This document shows positions 20,860 through 29,272 of a stretch of 64,000 nt of DNA, piece after piece. A program made the position numbers and the translations under genes. The stretch is taken from positions 186,001-250,000 of the forward strand of contig NZ_JAALJI010000005.1 in the NCBI RefSeq assembly GCF_011064595.1, read 5' to 3'. The notes under the pieces are model-generated. The model saw only the letters and a list, made by a program, of their open reading frames with translations, did no database searches and was not told the DNA's origin. The first letter of the stretch is position 1; each line of letters begins with the position of its first letter. The stretch is from Paludisphaera soli (GTDB lineage Bacteria; Planctomycetota; Planctomycetia; Isosphaerales; Isosphaeraceae).

Positions 20860-22818
20860 TCAGCGGGCCGAGGTGCACATGGCCGATGCTCTCGTCATGT
20901 CGTCCGCCATGGCCGTCCTCGTCGCCGTCGCGCGGTGGCGCCGTCCCGTCCATCCGGCCACGGCCGTCTTCCTCGCCCTGCTGACCGGCGTCTTGCTGTG
21001 GGCGAACCTTCGACCGTCCGGATGGCAAGAGGTGATGGGCGGCGTTAGACCTCCCGCGGAGTTGGATCCTTTCACGAAAGCGATGTTCTGGCGGGGTTGG
21101 CCCCTCTCTCCCTGCATGTTTTGCCTGTCCCACGGCATGAAATTCCATCCGACCGGATTCGAAGGATGGACTCTGGTCCTCGACGCGCCCGTGTTCGTGA
21201 GCGTGCTCCTGCTTGCAAGGTTCGTCTGCGAGCGGGGCCTCCGCCGGCGAAGTGGACGCACCGAAGCTCCGGATGCTTCCCGCCAGGGCGAAGGGCCGGA
21301 TGCGGCGGCCGAGGGATGCCGTTCGCCGGGATGGGGGTGCACCCGATCGGGACGCTTGTGAGCGGGGTACGGCGGGTCGGCGGCGTCGGATTCGGCGAGG
21401 CGCTTGATGTGCCGGAGGACGCGGTCGTGGATCCGGTGGATGATCGGGTCGGACCAGAGCCGCCAGTAGGCGGCCGGCCAGAGGCCGTGGCGGTACAGGG
21501 TGCTCCCCTTCAGGAACGTCCCGCCCCCCGGGCGCGGGGTCAGCTCGAACTGGCCGCGTTCGGAGACCAGGAACCCGTCCAGGTGCGGCGGGTGGGCCTC
21601 GAAGAGCGGGCTCCACTCCCGCATCGGCGGCGGGTTGCTCGTCACGGCGAACCGCAGGAGGCGGGGCTCGTCCCAGGCGAGGATCGGCTCGACGAACGTG
21701 CCGGTGGAGAACTCGCAGCGGCGGATCGCGCCGACGCCGGACCCTTCGATCCGGGCCCGGATCGGGTAGGCCAGGCCCGTGCGGAAGACCCAGTCGTCCG
21801 GCGGGTCGAGGTCGGAGAAGCTGACGACGCGCCGCCAGACGGCCTCGGGGGGCGCGTCGACCCCGATGGATGTCTCGCAGGTGAACGCCCAGGGCTCGGG
21901 AGCGGCGAGGTGCTCGGCCCCCACCATCGTCGGCATGAGGGCGCACAGCAGGATCGCGAGCTTCCCCTGCTCGGCCGGCCGGCGCGGGCCATACTCGGCG
22001 ATGAAGTAGCCCACCAGGGCCCCCAGCGAGACGATCGGCAGGGCCAGCGGCACCAGCATGAGGATGCAGATGATCCCCTCGAACGCCAGGGCCAGCATCA
22101 GGGCGACCGCCGCCAGGGCGCAGGCCCAGCCGATCTGCAGCGCGCGGCCCGGGGTCGACCCGCGGCCCCAGCCGTCGATGACGACCGCGAACATCGGCAG
22201 CACGAACGGCAGTCCCAGGAAGAGGCTCAGGCCGTAGTCGCGCAGGACGTGCGTGCCCAGGTAGGCCGCCGACCCGCCGACCGCCAGCGGCGCCACGATC
22301 GCCGCGACCGTGCGGGGGGCGCCGTCGCCGATCCCCGCCCGCTCGGGCCGGGCGCGCTTCGGGCCGAGGGGGCCGTCGAGGTCGGCGTCGTACAGCCCGC
22401 CCGGCATGGCCCGGTCCCGGCTCGGGATCTGGCTGAGCACGAGGAAGAAGACGATGTTCAGCGGCGTGGGGGCGAAGGTGAAAGCCGCCAGCCAGGGCGG
22501 CCAGGCGGCGTCGCGCAGGCGGCGGACCGTCATCACGAGCGCCACCGTCAGGAACGGGGCCGTCAGGGCGAGCATCGTCGCGTAGAAGACCCGGTCGCCG
22601 CCCTCCCCCTCCCCCTCGCCCGAGAGCAGCCGGAGGAGGTCGCCCGGGAACCCGGACGCCGCCAGGAACCGGGGCGGCCTGCCGAACCACCAACGCTCGA
22701 CGAACTGGTCGAGGCTCAGCTTGAGCAGGGCGAGCAGGCACCCGACCGCCAGGTAGCTCCCCGGCGCGGTCCTCCCCCCGATGATCGGGAACATGCGGCG
22801 CGGACCGGACGCGTCCAT
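20860..22818 (-). CDS. DUF805-like membrane protein with C-terminal SRPBCC (polyketide cyclase-like) domain
   Basis: As read the frame gives 652 residues from MDASGPRRMF. The N-terminal ~330 residues carry about eight hydrophobic segments, the first part resembling DUF805 (TALVMTVRRLRDAAWPPWLA-like motif: LVMTVRRLRDAAWPPWL). Residues ~350-480 look like an SRPBCC ligand-binding fold (TSIGVDAPPEAVWRRVVSF, ending SDPIIHRIHDRVLRHIKRLA). The last ~165 residues are Ser/Arg/Pro-rich, without domain character, and lie opposite the small membrane gene. The true product probably ends functionally near residue 485, nucleotide ~21360, with the rest a read-through tail. Function is unknown. Confidence 0.65.
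   Translation of the reverse strand: MDASGPRRMFPIIGGRTAPGSYLAVGCLLALLKLSLDQFVERWWFGRPPRFLAASGFPGDLLRLLSGEGEGEGGDRVFYATMLALTAPFLTVALVMTVRRLRDAAWPPWLAAFTFAPTPLNIVFFLVLSQIPSRDRAMPGGLYDADLDGPLGPKRARPERAGIGDGAPRTVAAIVAPLAVGGSAAYLGTHVLRDYGLSLFLGLPFVLPMFAVVIDGWGRGSTPGRALQIGWACALAAVALMLALAFEGIICILMLVPLALPIVSLGALVGYFIAEYGPRRPAEQGKLAILLCALMPTMVGAEHLAAPEPWAFTCETSIGVDAPPEAVWRRVVSFSDLDPPDDWVFRTGLAYPIRARIEGSGVGAIRRCEFSTGTFVEPILAWDEPRLLRFAVTSNPPPMREWSPLFEAHPPHLDGFLVSERGQFELTPRPGGGTFLKGSTLYRHGLWPAAYWRLWSDPIIHRIHDRVLRHIKRLAESDAADPPYPAHKRPDRVHPHPGERHPSAAASGPSPWREASGASVRPLRRRRPRSQTNLASRSTLTNTGASRTRVHPSNPVGWNFMPWDRQNMQGERGQPRQNIAFVKGSNSAGGLTPPITSCHPDGRRFAHSKTPVSRARKTAVAGWTGRRHRATATRTAMADDMTRASAMCTSAR
20879..21361 (+). 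CDS. Small membrane protein of unknown function
   Basis: A protein of 160 residues from the ATG at 20879. Three hydrophobic segments are visible (ALVMSSAMAVLVAVARW; TAVFLALLTGVLLWANL; LVLDAPVFVSVLLLARFVC), separated by a loop with WRGWPLSPCMFCLSHGMKFH that has a CxxC pair. The hydrophobic layout argues for a real gene, although its third codon positions are less G+C-rich than in its neighbours. It overlaps the 3' end of the converging gene completely, so one of the two coding ends must be reconsidered. No function is recognised. Confidence 0.5.
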   Translation: MADALVMSSAMAVLVAVARWRRPVHPATAVFLALLTGVLLWANLRPSGWQEVMGGVRPPAELDPFTKAMFWRGWPLSPCMFCLSHGMKFHPTGFEGWTLVLDAPVFVSVLLLARFVCERGLRRRSGRTEAPDASRQGEGPDAAAEGCRSPGWGCTRSGRL

Positions 22819-23004
22819 CCCGGGCCCTCCCCCCTTGGTCGACCCCGAGGATCGCCGATGCGTCCTCCGCGCACAAGGGCCGACCGGGATCGAAGCCGAC
22901 CCCCCGCCCGCAAAGCCGAGCGGCCGGGGCCCAGCCTTTTGCGTCGGCCGCCGGCCGTGGCTATGCTGCGCCTCATTTTCGCACAGGCATCGGGGGGAGC
23001 TTCC

Positions 23005-24312
23005 GTGGAAATCGAGCGTGCAGCGAAGGTGCCGGCCGTGGCCTGGGGGGTGACGTTCGCCGGGATGGCGGTGAACCTCTGCCTGGGCATCCTCTACGCC
23101 TGGAGCATCTGGAAGGCGAACCTCGTGGGGGACGCGGCCCACCCGCCGGGCTCGCCGATGACCGGCCTGGACGCGGGCTGGACGTACCTGACCGACGCGC
23201 AGGCGACCTCGGCCTATGCGGCCTGCGGGATGATCTTCGCCCTGACGATGATCCCCGGCGGGCGGATCCAGGACCGCTACGGGCCGAGGTTCGGCGCGAC
23301 GCTGGGGGGCCTGTTCCTGGCGGCGGGGTGCATCGTGGCGGGGCTGATGAAGTCGTACCTGGGGCTTTTGCTGGGCTTCGGCGTGCTGGGGGGGGTCGGC
23401 ATGGGCTTCGGCTACGCGGCGACCACCCCGGCCGCGGTGAAGTGGTTCGGCCCGCACCGGCGGGGGCTGGTGGTGGGCCTGGTGGTCGGCGGCTACGGCG
23501 CGGCGGCGATCTACATCGCGCCGTTGGCGAAGTCGCTGATCGCGGCGTACGGGCTCTCGGGGAGCTTCATCGGCCTGGGGCTCCTGTTCGCGCTGGTGGT
23601 CGTGGTCGCCTCGCGGTTCCTGGTCTTCCCGCCGGCCGATTACGTCCCGCCGGGGGTCGCGGCGACGGACGCGTCGACGGCCCGGCTGACGACCGTGGAC
23701 TGGACGGCCTCGCAGATGCTGCGGACCTGGCAGTTCTACGGGCTGGTCTTCCTGTTCATCGGCTCGGCGCAGTCGGGGCTCCTGGTGATCGCCAACGCCG
23801 CGCCCCTGCTGAACGCCACGGCCAAGTCGATCGCCTTCTTCGCCGGCAACGCCTGGCTCCTGGCCTCGTACGGCGGCCTGGTGAACGCCACGGGGAGGGT
23901 GGGGACGGGGGTCTACTCGGACCGGATCGGCCGGTCGAACGCGTACGTGGTGAACGGGGTGGTGTCGGCGGCCTGCCTGTTCCTGATGCCCTGGATCATC
24001 GCCTCGGGGAGCGTGCCGCTCTTGTTCCTGGCGGTGGGCGTGGCCTACTGGCAGTACGGCGGGGCGCTGGCGCTCATGCCGGCGTTCACGGCCGACTTCT
24101 TCGGCCCGAAGAACATGGGCTTCAACTACGGCTTCGTCTTCCTCGGCTGGGGCGTGGCGTTCTTCGTCCCCCAGGCGGCCGGCTTCCTGAAAGACGCCAC
24201 CGGCAGCCTCGACGCCGCGTTCTTCCTGTCCGGCGGCCTCCTCGTCGCCGCCGTGGTCCTCAGCCTCTTCCTCCGCCGGCCCACGCTCCGCCAGGCCGGC
24301 GGCGCGGGGTGA
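23005..24312 (+). CDS. MFS transporter, oxalate/formate antiporter (OFA) type
   Basis: A protein of 435 residues with twelve predicted membrane helices. N-terminal features are GVTFAGMAVNLCLGILYAWS and the loop 2-3 signature GGRIQDRYGPR; the second half has GTGVYSDRIGRSNAY and PAFTADFFGPKNMGFNYGF, both characteristic of the OxlT/OFA branch. Members exchange oxalate, formate or related monocarboxylates. The GTG at 23005 was preferred over the ATG at 22963 because GGGGGGAG lies 6 bp before it. It diverges from the DUF805-like gene across 186 bp. Confidence 0.88.
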   Translation: MEIERAAKVPAVAWGVTFAGMAVNLCLGILYAWSIWKANLVGDAAHPPGSPMTGLDAGWTYLTDAQATSAYAACGMIFALTMIPGGRIQDRYGPRFGATLGGLFLAAGCIVAGLMKSYLGLLLGFGVLGGVGMGFGYAATTPAAVKWFGPHRRGLVVGLVVGGYGAAAIYIAPLAKSLIAAYGLSGSFIGLGLLFALVVVVASRFLVFPPADYVPPGVAATDASTARLTTVDWTASQMLRTWQFYGLVFLFIGSAQSGLLVIANAAPLLNATAKSIAFFAGNAWLLASYGGLVNATGRVGTGVYSDRIGRSNAYVVNGVVSAACLFLMPWIIASGSVPLLFLAVGVAYWQYGGALALMPAFTADFFGPKNMGFNYGFVFLGWGVAFFVPQAAGFLKDATGSLDAAFFLSGGLLVAAVVLSLFLRRPTLRQAGGAG

Positions 24313-24499
24313 GCGTTCGCTCGCGTGTCGCCCGATCCGGCCCGATCTCGACTCCTGGGTGGCCGACGAGGGGCGGACGCGGGCCCGGTGTTGGAACGGG
24401 ACCGCGGCCGCCTCCGTCGGCCGACTTCGCATCCGCCGGCCGCCGCCCGGCCCGCATCGGGGCGGGACGGCGCCGCGCGATACACCAAGGAGCGACAAC

Positions 24500-26077
24500 A
24501 TGAGATCCTCTTCCCATGTTGATCCACGACGTCGTCGGATCGGCCTGCACTTGAATCTGAACCTCAACGGCCTGGAGGACCGGACGCTGTTGTCGGTCGG
24601 CGGGGGGACGCGGTTCGCCGTGTTCCAGGGCCGGCTGGCGGCGCAGTCGAGCGACGCCTTCTCGATCCAGGTGGATCGCTACGGCTTCCGCCCGGGGCGT
24701 GGCGGCCAGGTGCTCCTGCGGATCGACGCCCGGGCGACCGACGGGACGCTCGATCCCGGGGTCGTCGACCTGGATTCGGACGGCCCTCGCGGCGTCCGGG
24801 TCGTCTCCGAGCGGGACGACGCGGGGGCCGGGGGCGGCAAGGACGGCGTGACGGTGGCGGCGGTCGGGCCCGGCGCCCTGACGATCCGCCCCACGGCCGA
24901 GGACGGGACCACGGGGGGCTACGCGGTCGGCGTCTCGCTGGCCGGCGACGTCAACGGCGACTTCCGCGTCGACCGTTCCGACCTGATGGCCATCCGCAGC
25001 TCGATCGGCCGCTTCCCCACCGAGCCGCCGTCGTCGCCCGACCCGGTGGACGTCGACGGCGACGGCGCGGTCACCCTCCGCGACTGGCAGCTCGCCTACC
25101 GCAACCTCGGGGCCTCGACGTCCATCCGGCCCCAGGAGCTGACCGCCCGCGTCGACCCGTCCGACGACCCCGACGGCGATAGGGTCGTCGACGAGGACGT
25201 GGAGGAGACCGCGCTGGTCGGCAAGGCGGCCCCCGGCTCGACCGTCCGGCTCGACGTCGGCGGCGACGGGACCTTCGAACGGACGACGACCGCGGGCGCC
25301 GACGGCTCCTTCCGGTTCGACGTGCCGCTGGCCCCGGGCGTCAACCCGTTCACCATCCGCGCCCAGGGCCGCGACGGCCAGGTCGTCGAGACGAAGCTCG
25401 CGGTGACCCGCGGCGAGCCGGCCGAGTCGGTGACCCGGTCGTACGACTTCGCCCAGGGCGCCCAGGGCTGGGACGCCGACTTCGCCGACCTGCCGACCGA
25501 CGCCAACGACAGCTACGAGCTGGAGTCCGGGATCCGCGACCTGCCCGACGAACTGGGTGTCGACGGGACCGGCTACAAGCTCCAGAGCCACAACCGATCC
25601 GACGACGTGTTCATGTTCCTGACCCGCAAGCTGACCGCGGCCGACGGGGTCGTGGCGGGGCAGGAATACCAGGTGAAGTTCACCATCAAGTTCGCCTCGA
25701 ACGCGCCGAGCGGCGCCTTCGGCATCGGCGGCGCGCCGGGCGAGGCGGTGGCCCTCAAGGCGGGGGCGTCGACCGTCGCGCCGGCGACCGTCGTGCAGGA
25801 CGGCTACGACCGGCTGAACGTGGACAAGGGGAACAACTCCGAGGGCGGGACGGCCGCCTCGGTCGTCGGCAACATCGCCAACGGCCTGGAGTTGCAGGAC
25901 GGGCAGACGAGCGTCCCGTACGTCTCGCTGACCCGCGAGCACACCCACACGGCCACCGTGAAGGCCGACGCCCAGGGGAACCTGTGGCTGCTCGTCGGCA
26001 CCGATTCCGGCTTCGAGGGCCTGACCGCGATCTACTTCCAGAGCATCGCCGTGACCCTCACGCCGGTCTCCGCCTGA
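24500..26077 (+). CDS. Secreted/surface protein with LEPR-XLL-like N-terminus, dockerin-like and Ig-like domains
   Basis: A protein of 525 residues. The N-terminus (basic, then LNLNGLEDRTLLS) matches the planctomycete LEPR-XLL sorting motif. Residues ~150-215 hold two calcium-loop repeats: DVNGDFRVDRSDL and DVDGDGAVTLRDWQLA, a dockerin type I-like pair. A bacterial Ig-like domain (GKAAPGSTVRLDV ... PLAPGVNPFTIRAQG) follows at ~235-300. The C-terminal ~200 residues form a beta-rich domain (SYDFAQGAQGWDADF ... NLWLLVGTDSGFEGL) like a carbohydrate-binding jelly roll. AAGGAGCGACAAC precedes the ATG. It is probably exported and bound to the cell surface; ligand unknown. Confidence 0.8.
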   Translation: MRSSSHVDPRRRRIGLHLNLNLNGLEDRTLLSVGGGTRFAVFQGRLAAQSSDAFSIQVDRYGFRPGRGGQVLLRIDARATDGTLDPGVVDLDSDGPRGVRVVSERDDAGAGGGKDGVTVAAVGPGALTIRPTAEDGTTGGYAVGVSLAGDVNGDFRVDRSDLMAIRSSIGRFPTEPPSSPDPVDVDGDGAVTLRDWQLAYRNLGASTSIRPQELTARVDPSDDPDGDRVVDEDVEETALVGKAAPGSTVRLDVGGDGTFERTTTAGADGSFRFDVPLAPGVNPFTIRAQGRDGQVVETKLAVTRGEPAESVTRSYDFAQGAQGWDADFADLPTDANDSYELESGIRDLPDELGVDGTGYKLQSHNRSDDVFMFLTRKLTAADGVVAGQEYQVKFTIKFASNAPSGAFGIGGAPGEAVALKAGASTVAPATVVQDGYDRLNVDKGNNSEGGTAASVVGNIANGLELQDGQTSVPYVSLTREHTHTATVKADAQGNLWLLVGTDSGFEGLTAIYFQSIAVTLTPVSA

Positions 26078-26484
26078 CGCCTGGCACGTCGCGATCCGAT
26101 CCGCCCATATCCCACCGCGGAGGGAGGCGTCCTGGAAGGCTGGGAGAGGGGCGCGAGGCCGGAAGCCGTCGCGCAAACCAACCCTCGACCGACCGACCCG
26201 GCCGCCTCCCCCCGCGTGGGACCGGCCAGGACTTTCTTCCCCCTGGCGGGTAATGTGCCGCGAAGCGGCGGCTGAGGGGGACGACGAGCACGAAAACCAT
26301 CGGAGAAACGGGCGGGCAAGCTGCCGCGAATCGTCCTTCTCCCCTCGTGGGGGAAGGTGGCCGCAGGCCGGATGAGGGGGGACGGGCGAGAAAGCCGTCG
26401 GCCCCTCGTCCGGTCCGCCTTGATGATCCCCCTCATCCGGCCCTTCGGGCCACCTTCCCCCACCAGGGGGGAAGGGAAGACAGT
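26078..26484. repeat. Converging intergenic region with hairpin repeats (copies B and C) and a second repeat type
   Basis: Copy B (26335-26382) and copy C (26428-26477) of the CCCCCTCATCCGGCC repeat lie in opposite orientation ~45 bp apart, so together they form a long inverted repeat. Copy C itself contains GGCCCTTCGGGCC and CCTTCCCCCACCAGGGGGG. A different repeat-like unit lies at ~26226-26275 (CCCCCTGGCGGGTAATG, then CCGCGAAGCGGCGG, then GAGGGGG). The region lies between converging genes and holds no plausible gene. Confidence 0.7.
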
Positions 26485-28080
26485 TCACTCCCCCGCGCGG
26501 AGGACGCGCACGGCTTGGATCGGCGGGTCGGCGCCTTCGAAGGCCAGGCGGAAGTCGGCCCCGCCGTTCTGGGCCCCGTCGAGGCGGGCGTCGGGGAGGT
26601 CGAAGCGGGCGGTCTTCCACGTCCGGGAGCCGGTCAAGGCGGCGCGGGCGGCGGCGGGCTTGTAGGCGCCGTTGTGGTCGGCCGCGCGGTCTGTCGAGTC
26701 GTAATGCACGCCGAACGAGCCGGGGGCGACGTCGTAATAGTCGACCTCGACGGCCGCGCGCATCGGGGCCTCGCGCTTGAACCCGTCGTCGGCCCGGAAG
26801 TACAGGTAGCGGGCGCCCACGCCCTGCGTCGGCGTCCGCGAGGGCTTGCCGGCGGTCGTCGAGGGGGCCGATCGGCCGTCGGCGACGTCGATCCGCCGGA
26901 GCCCCTCCTCCCGGTCGTCCGGGCCCAGGACGATGGAGACCGTCGGGGCGTCGGTGTACGCGGTCCTCGGCCTCGGCGGGACGACGCCGGACTTGAACAT
27001 GTCGACGTATTTGCGTGTCAGGTCGATGTACTTCCGGCCGTACTCGCGGGCCTCGGCGATCGTCGTCCCCTCGTGGAACTCGTTCCAGGTCTCGAGGATC
27101 ACGATCCGGGGCTTGCGGTTCAGGGCCTTGATCCAGGCCCGCTCGTAGAACGCGCCGTCCTCGCGGTCGACGACCAGGGGCTCGCGGCCCGGGACGGCCG
27201 AGTGGTCGTAGCCGGGGCCGATCTCGGCGACGCCGAGGAAGTTGGGTTGGATCGCGCCCCCCCAGGCGTAGACGTCGTCGGCCCGCACGTTCCAGGAGAT
27301 CTCGCGGACGACGTAGGGGACGAGGCCGCCGAACCGCTTCGCGAAGTCGGCCTTGAGGCGGCCGAGGCACGACTGGTCGTGGGCCTTCGCGAAGCTCGCA
27401 GAGTAGAGCTGGACGATCGGCCGGCCGTCGAGGAGCGCCCAGTGCCGCGGGGGGATCATCGAGAAGAAGTCGCGGACGGTGGCCGAGAACCAGGCGCGGC
27501 CGAGCTCGGTCGTCAGGTCGGCGTGATAGCCCCGGCCGTTGGCCTGGAGGGTCGACGTGTCGTAGAAGAGGCCGACGGCCGGCGGCGTCAGCCCCTCGGC
27601 CTTCAGCTCGTCGAGCGCCTTCACGAGCGGGGGGAGGCCCTCGAAGCTCCAGGAAAAGGGCGAGCCCGGCGCGTGGTCGGCGGGGGAGCCCCAGAAGACC
27701 GGCAGGACGACGTCGATCCCGGCGGCGATCATGTCCTTGAGCTGGCTTTTGTGCCAGGAGACGCTCCGGTACGAGAAGTCGTCGAGGGTCGGCGGGTGGG
27801 TGGTGAGCGCGTCGGAGCCGTCGCCGTCGAGGACGTGGGCCTTCGACGGGGCGTCGTACCAGTAGAAGTACTGGGTCGCCACGACCTTGTCGCCGGCGTC
27901 GAACCGGCGGGCGGCGGCGAAGTCGCCGGGCTTGAGGTCGACGTGCGGGCCGATCGCCGGGGGGATCTCCGTCTCCCGGCCGGGCTCCTGGGCGGCGATC
28001 GAAGCGAGCGCGGTCAGCGCGAGGCCCGCGACGGCCGTCGCGAGGTGCGCGAGGGGGCGGGGCGGAGTCGAGTGCGTCAT
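26485..28080 (-). CDS. Secreted glycosidase-like protein (DUF5010/GH99-like)
   Basis: A protein of 531 residues with a signal peptide (HLATAVAGLALTALASIAAQ). The catalytic-type domain (~65-390) shows TQYFYWYDAPSKAH, the MIAAGIDVVLPVFWG strand, RPIVQLYSASF and ILETWNEFHEGTTIAEARE, the last being the acidic end-of-barrel motif shared by DUF5010, GH71/GH99-like and WbsX-type proteins. A C-terminal beta domain (~400-531) with YFRADDGFKREAPMRAAVEV and a WKTARFDLPDARL phrase resembles a carbohydrate-binding module. Likely degrades or modifies a polysaccharide outside the cytoplasm; the substrate cannot be told. Confidence 0.78.
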   Translation of the reverse strand: MTHSTPPRPLAHLATAVAGLALTALASIAAQEPGRETEIPPAIGPHVDLKPGDFAAARRFDAGDKVVATQYFYWYDAPSKAHVLDGDGSDALTTHPPTLDDFSYRSVSWHKSQLKDMIAAGIDVVLPVFWGSPADHAPGSPFSWSFEGLPPLVKALDELKAEGLTPPAVGLFYDTSTLQANGRGYHADLTTELGRAWFSATVRDFFSMIPPRHWALLDGRPIVQLYSASFAKAHDQSCLGRLKADFAKRFGGLVPYVVREISWNVRADDVYAWGGAIQPNFLGVAEIGPGYDHSAVPGREPLVVDREDGAFYERAWIKALNRKPRIVILETWNEFHEGTTIAEAREYGRKYIDLTRKYVDMFKSGVVPPRPRTAYTDAPTVSIVLGPDDREEGLRRIDVADGRSAPSTTAGKPSRTPTQGVGARYLYFRADDGFKREAPMRAAVEVDYYDVAPGSFGVHYDSTDRAADHNGAYKPAAARAALTGSRTWKTARFDLPDARLDGAQNGGADFRLAFEGADPPIQAVRVLRAGE

Positions 28081-28236
28081 CGGAGAGGGCTCCCCGTCGG
28101 CCGCGACGGCGGGGCCGACGATCCTGGCGTGGAGGGCGGGGTGGGGCGGGCGGCCGGGCCGCGAAGGCCCGACCCAGGTGCGATTATCGGCCCGCCCGGG
28201 CCCGGGAGCAAGGGGCCCGCCCCGCGTCGGGGTGGG

Positions 28237-28998
28237 TCAGTCCTTCCAGTCCCAGCCGCCGACCTGGTCGACCAGGTCGTGGCGGGTCATGTCGAAGTGG
28301 AGGGGGGTGACGGTGACGTAGCGTTCGGCGAGGCCGGTGACGTCGGTCTCGGGGCCCGAGACCTCCAGGGGCGGGGTGTAGGTCATCCAGTAGTAGGTGC
28401 GCCCGCGCGGGTCCTGGCGGCGTTCGAAGCCCTCGCCGTGGCGTCCCAGGTCCATCGGCACGACCTTGACGCCCTTGGGCTCGCCCCGGGACCGCGAGGG
28501 GAGGTTCACGTTGAACAGCGAGCCGTTGGCCGGCTTGTTGGCCAGGATCTTCTCGATCACCTTGCGCGCCTGCCGGGCGGCGTGGGGGAAGTCGAAGTGC
28601 TCGGACAGCTCCAGCGAGACGGCGATGCTGGTGATCTTGAAGAAGGCGCCCTCGATGGCCGCGGCCACGGTGCCGGAGTAGAGGACGTTGATCCCGGCGT
28701 TGGCGCCGCTGTTGATGCCCGAGACGATCAGGTCGGGCGGGCGCGACATCAGCTCGCAGATGGCGAGCTTGACGCTGTCGGCCGGCGAGCCCTCGATCGA
28801 CCAGCCCAGGGGGGTGCCGTCGTCGTCGTCGACCTGCTTGGCCACCAGCGGGTTGAGGATCGTGATCGTGTGGGCCACGCCGCTCTGCTCGAGGGCGGGG
28901 GCCGCGACGGTGACGTCGCCCAGCTTCATCAGCTCCTTGCGCAAGGCCCGGAGCCCCGGCGCGAAGACGCCGTCGTCGTTCGTCAGAAGAATATGCAT
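28237..28998 (-). CDS. surE: 5'-nucleotidase SurE
   Basis: A protein of 253 residues, the usual length. It begins MHILLTNDDGVFAPGLRAL, the SurE metal-binding Asp-Asp motif, followed by VTVAAPALEQSG, GSPADSVKLAI, DLIVSGINSGANAG and VLYSGTVAAAIEGAF. SurE removes phosphate from nucleoside 5'- and 3'-monophosphates. In many bacteria it is next to pcm or nlpD; neither is here. The ATG at 28998 starts the conserved fold directly. The 156-bp gap to the downstream glycosidase-like gene holds only G+C-rich sequence. Confidence 0.95.
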   Translation of the reverse strand: MHILLTNDDGVFAPGLRALRKELMKLGDVTVAAPALEQSGVAHTITILNPLVAKQVDDDDGTPLGWSIEGSPADSVKLAICELMSRPPDLIVSGINSGANAGINVLYSGTVAAAIEGAFFKITSIAVSLELSEHFDFPHAARQARKVIEKILANKPANGSLFNVNLPSRSRGEPKGVKVVPMDLGRHGEGFERRQDPRGRTYYWMTYTPPLEVSGPETDVTGLAERYVTVTPLHFDMTRHDLVDQVGGWDWKD

Positions 28999-29210
28999 CG
29001 TCGGGACTTCGATCCTGTTCAGAGGAGGGGGGCGCGCCTCGAAAGCCCGGGACTCCGCCCCCCGGCGATCGTAACGGCCCCTCGCGCCCGCCGTCAACCG
29101 ACCGGCCCCCCGGCGGCCGGGTCGGGACGCCTGCGGGCTGCGCGCCCGGATCGTTTGCCGATTCGTCCGGACGAACCGGCCTCGCGGGCGATTTTCAGGG
29201 CCCGCAACCG

Positions 29211-29228
29211 TTTGGCCCCGAAAATGCT
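29211..29228 (+). promoter_or_regulatory. Possible sigma-54 promoter of the KaiC/kinase operon
   Basis: The sequence TTTGGCCCCGAAAATGCT fits the sigma-54 pattern: GG at 29214-29215, exactly ten bases, then GC at 29226-29227, with TTGGC and TGCT around them. It is 45 bp before the ATG of the KaiC-like gene. A single match in G+C-rich DNA can be chance. Confidence 0.3.
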
Positions 29229-29272
29229 CTTGCGGTCGATTTGAAAGATGACGCTAGCGACGGGGGGTGGGC

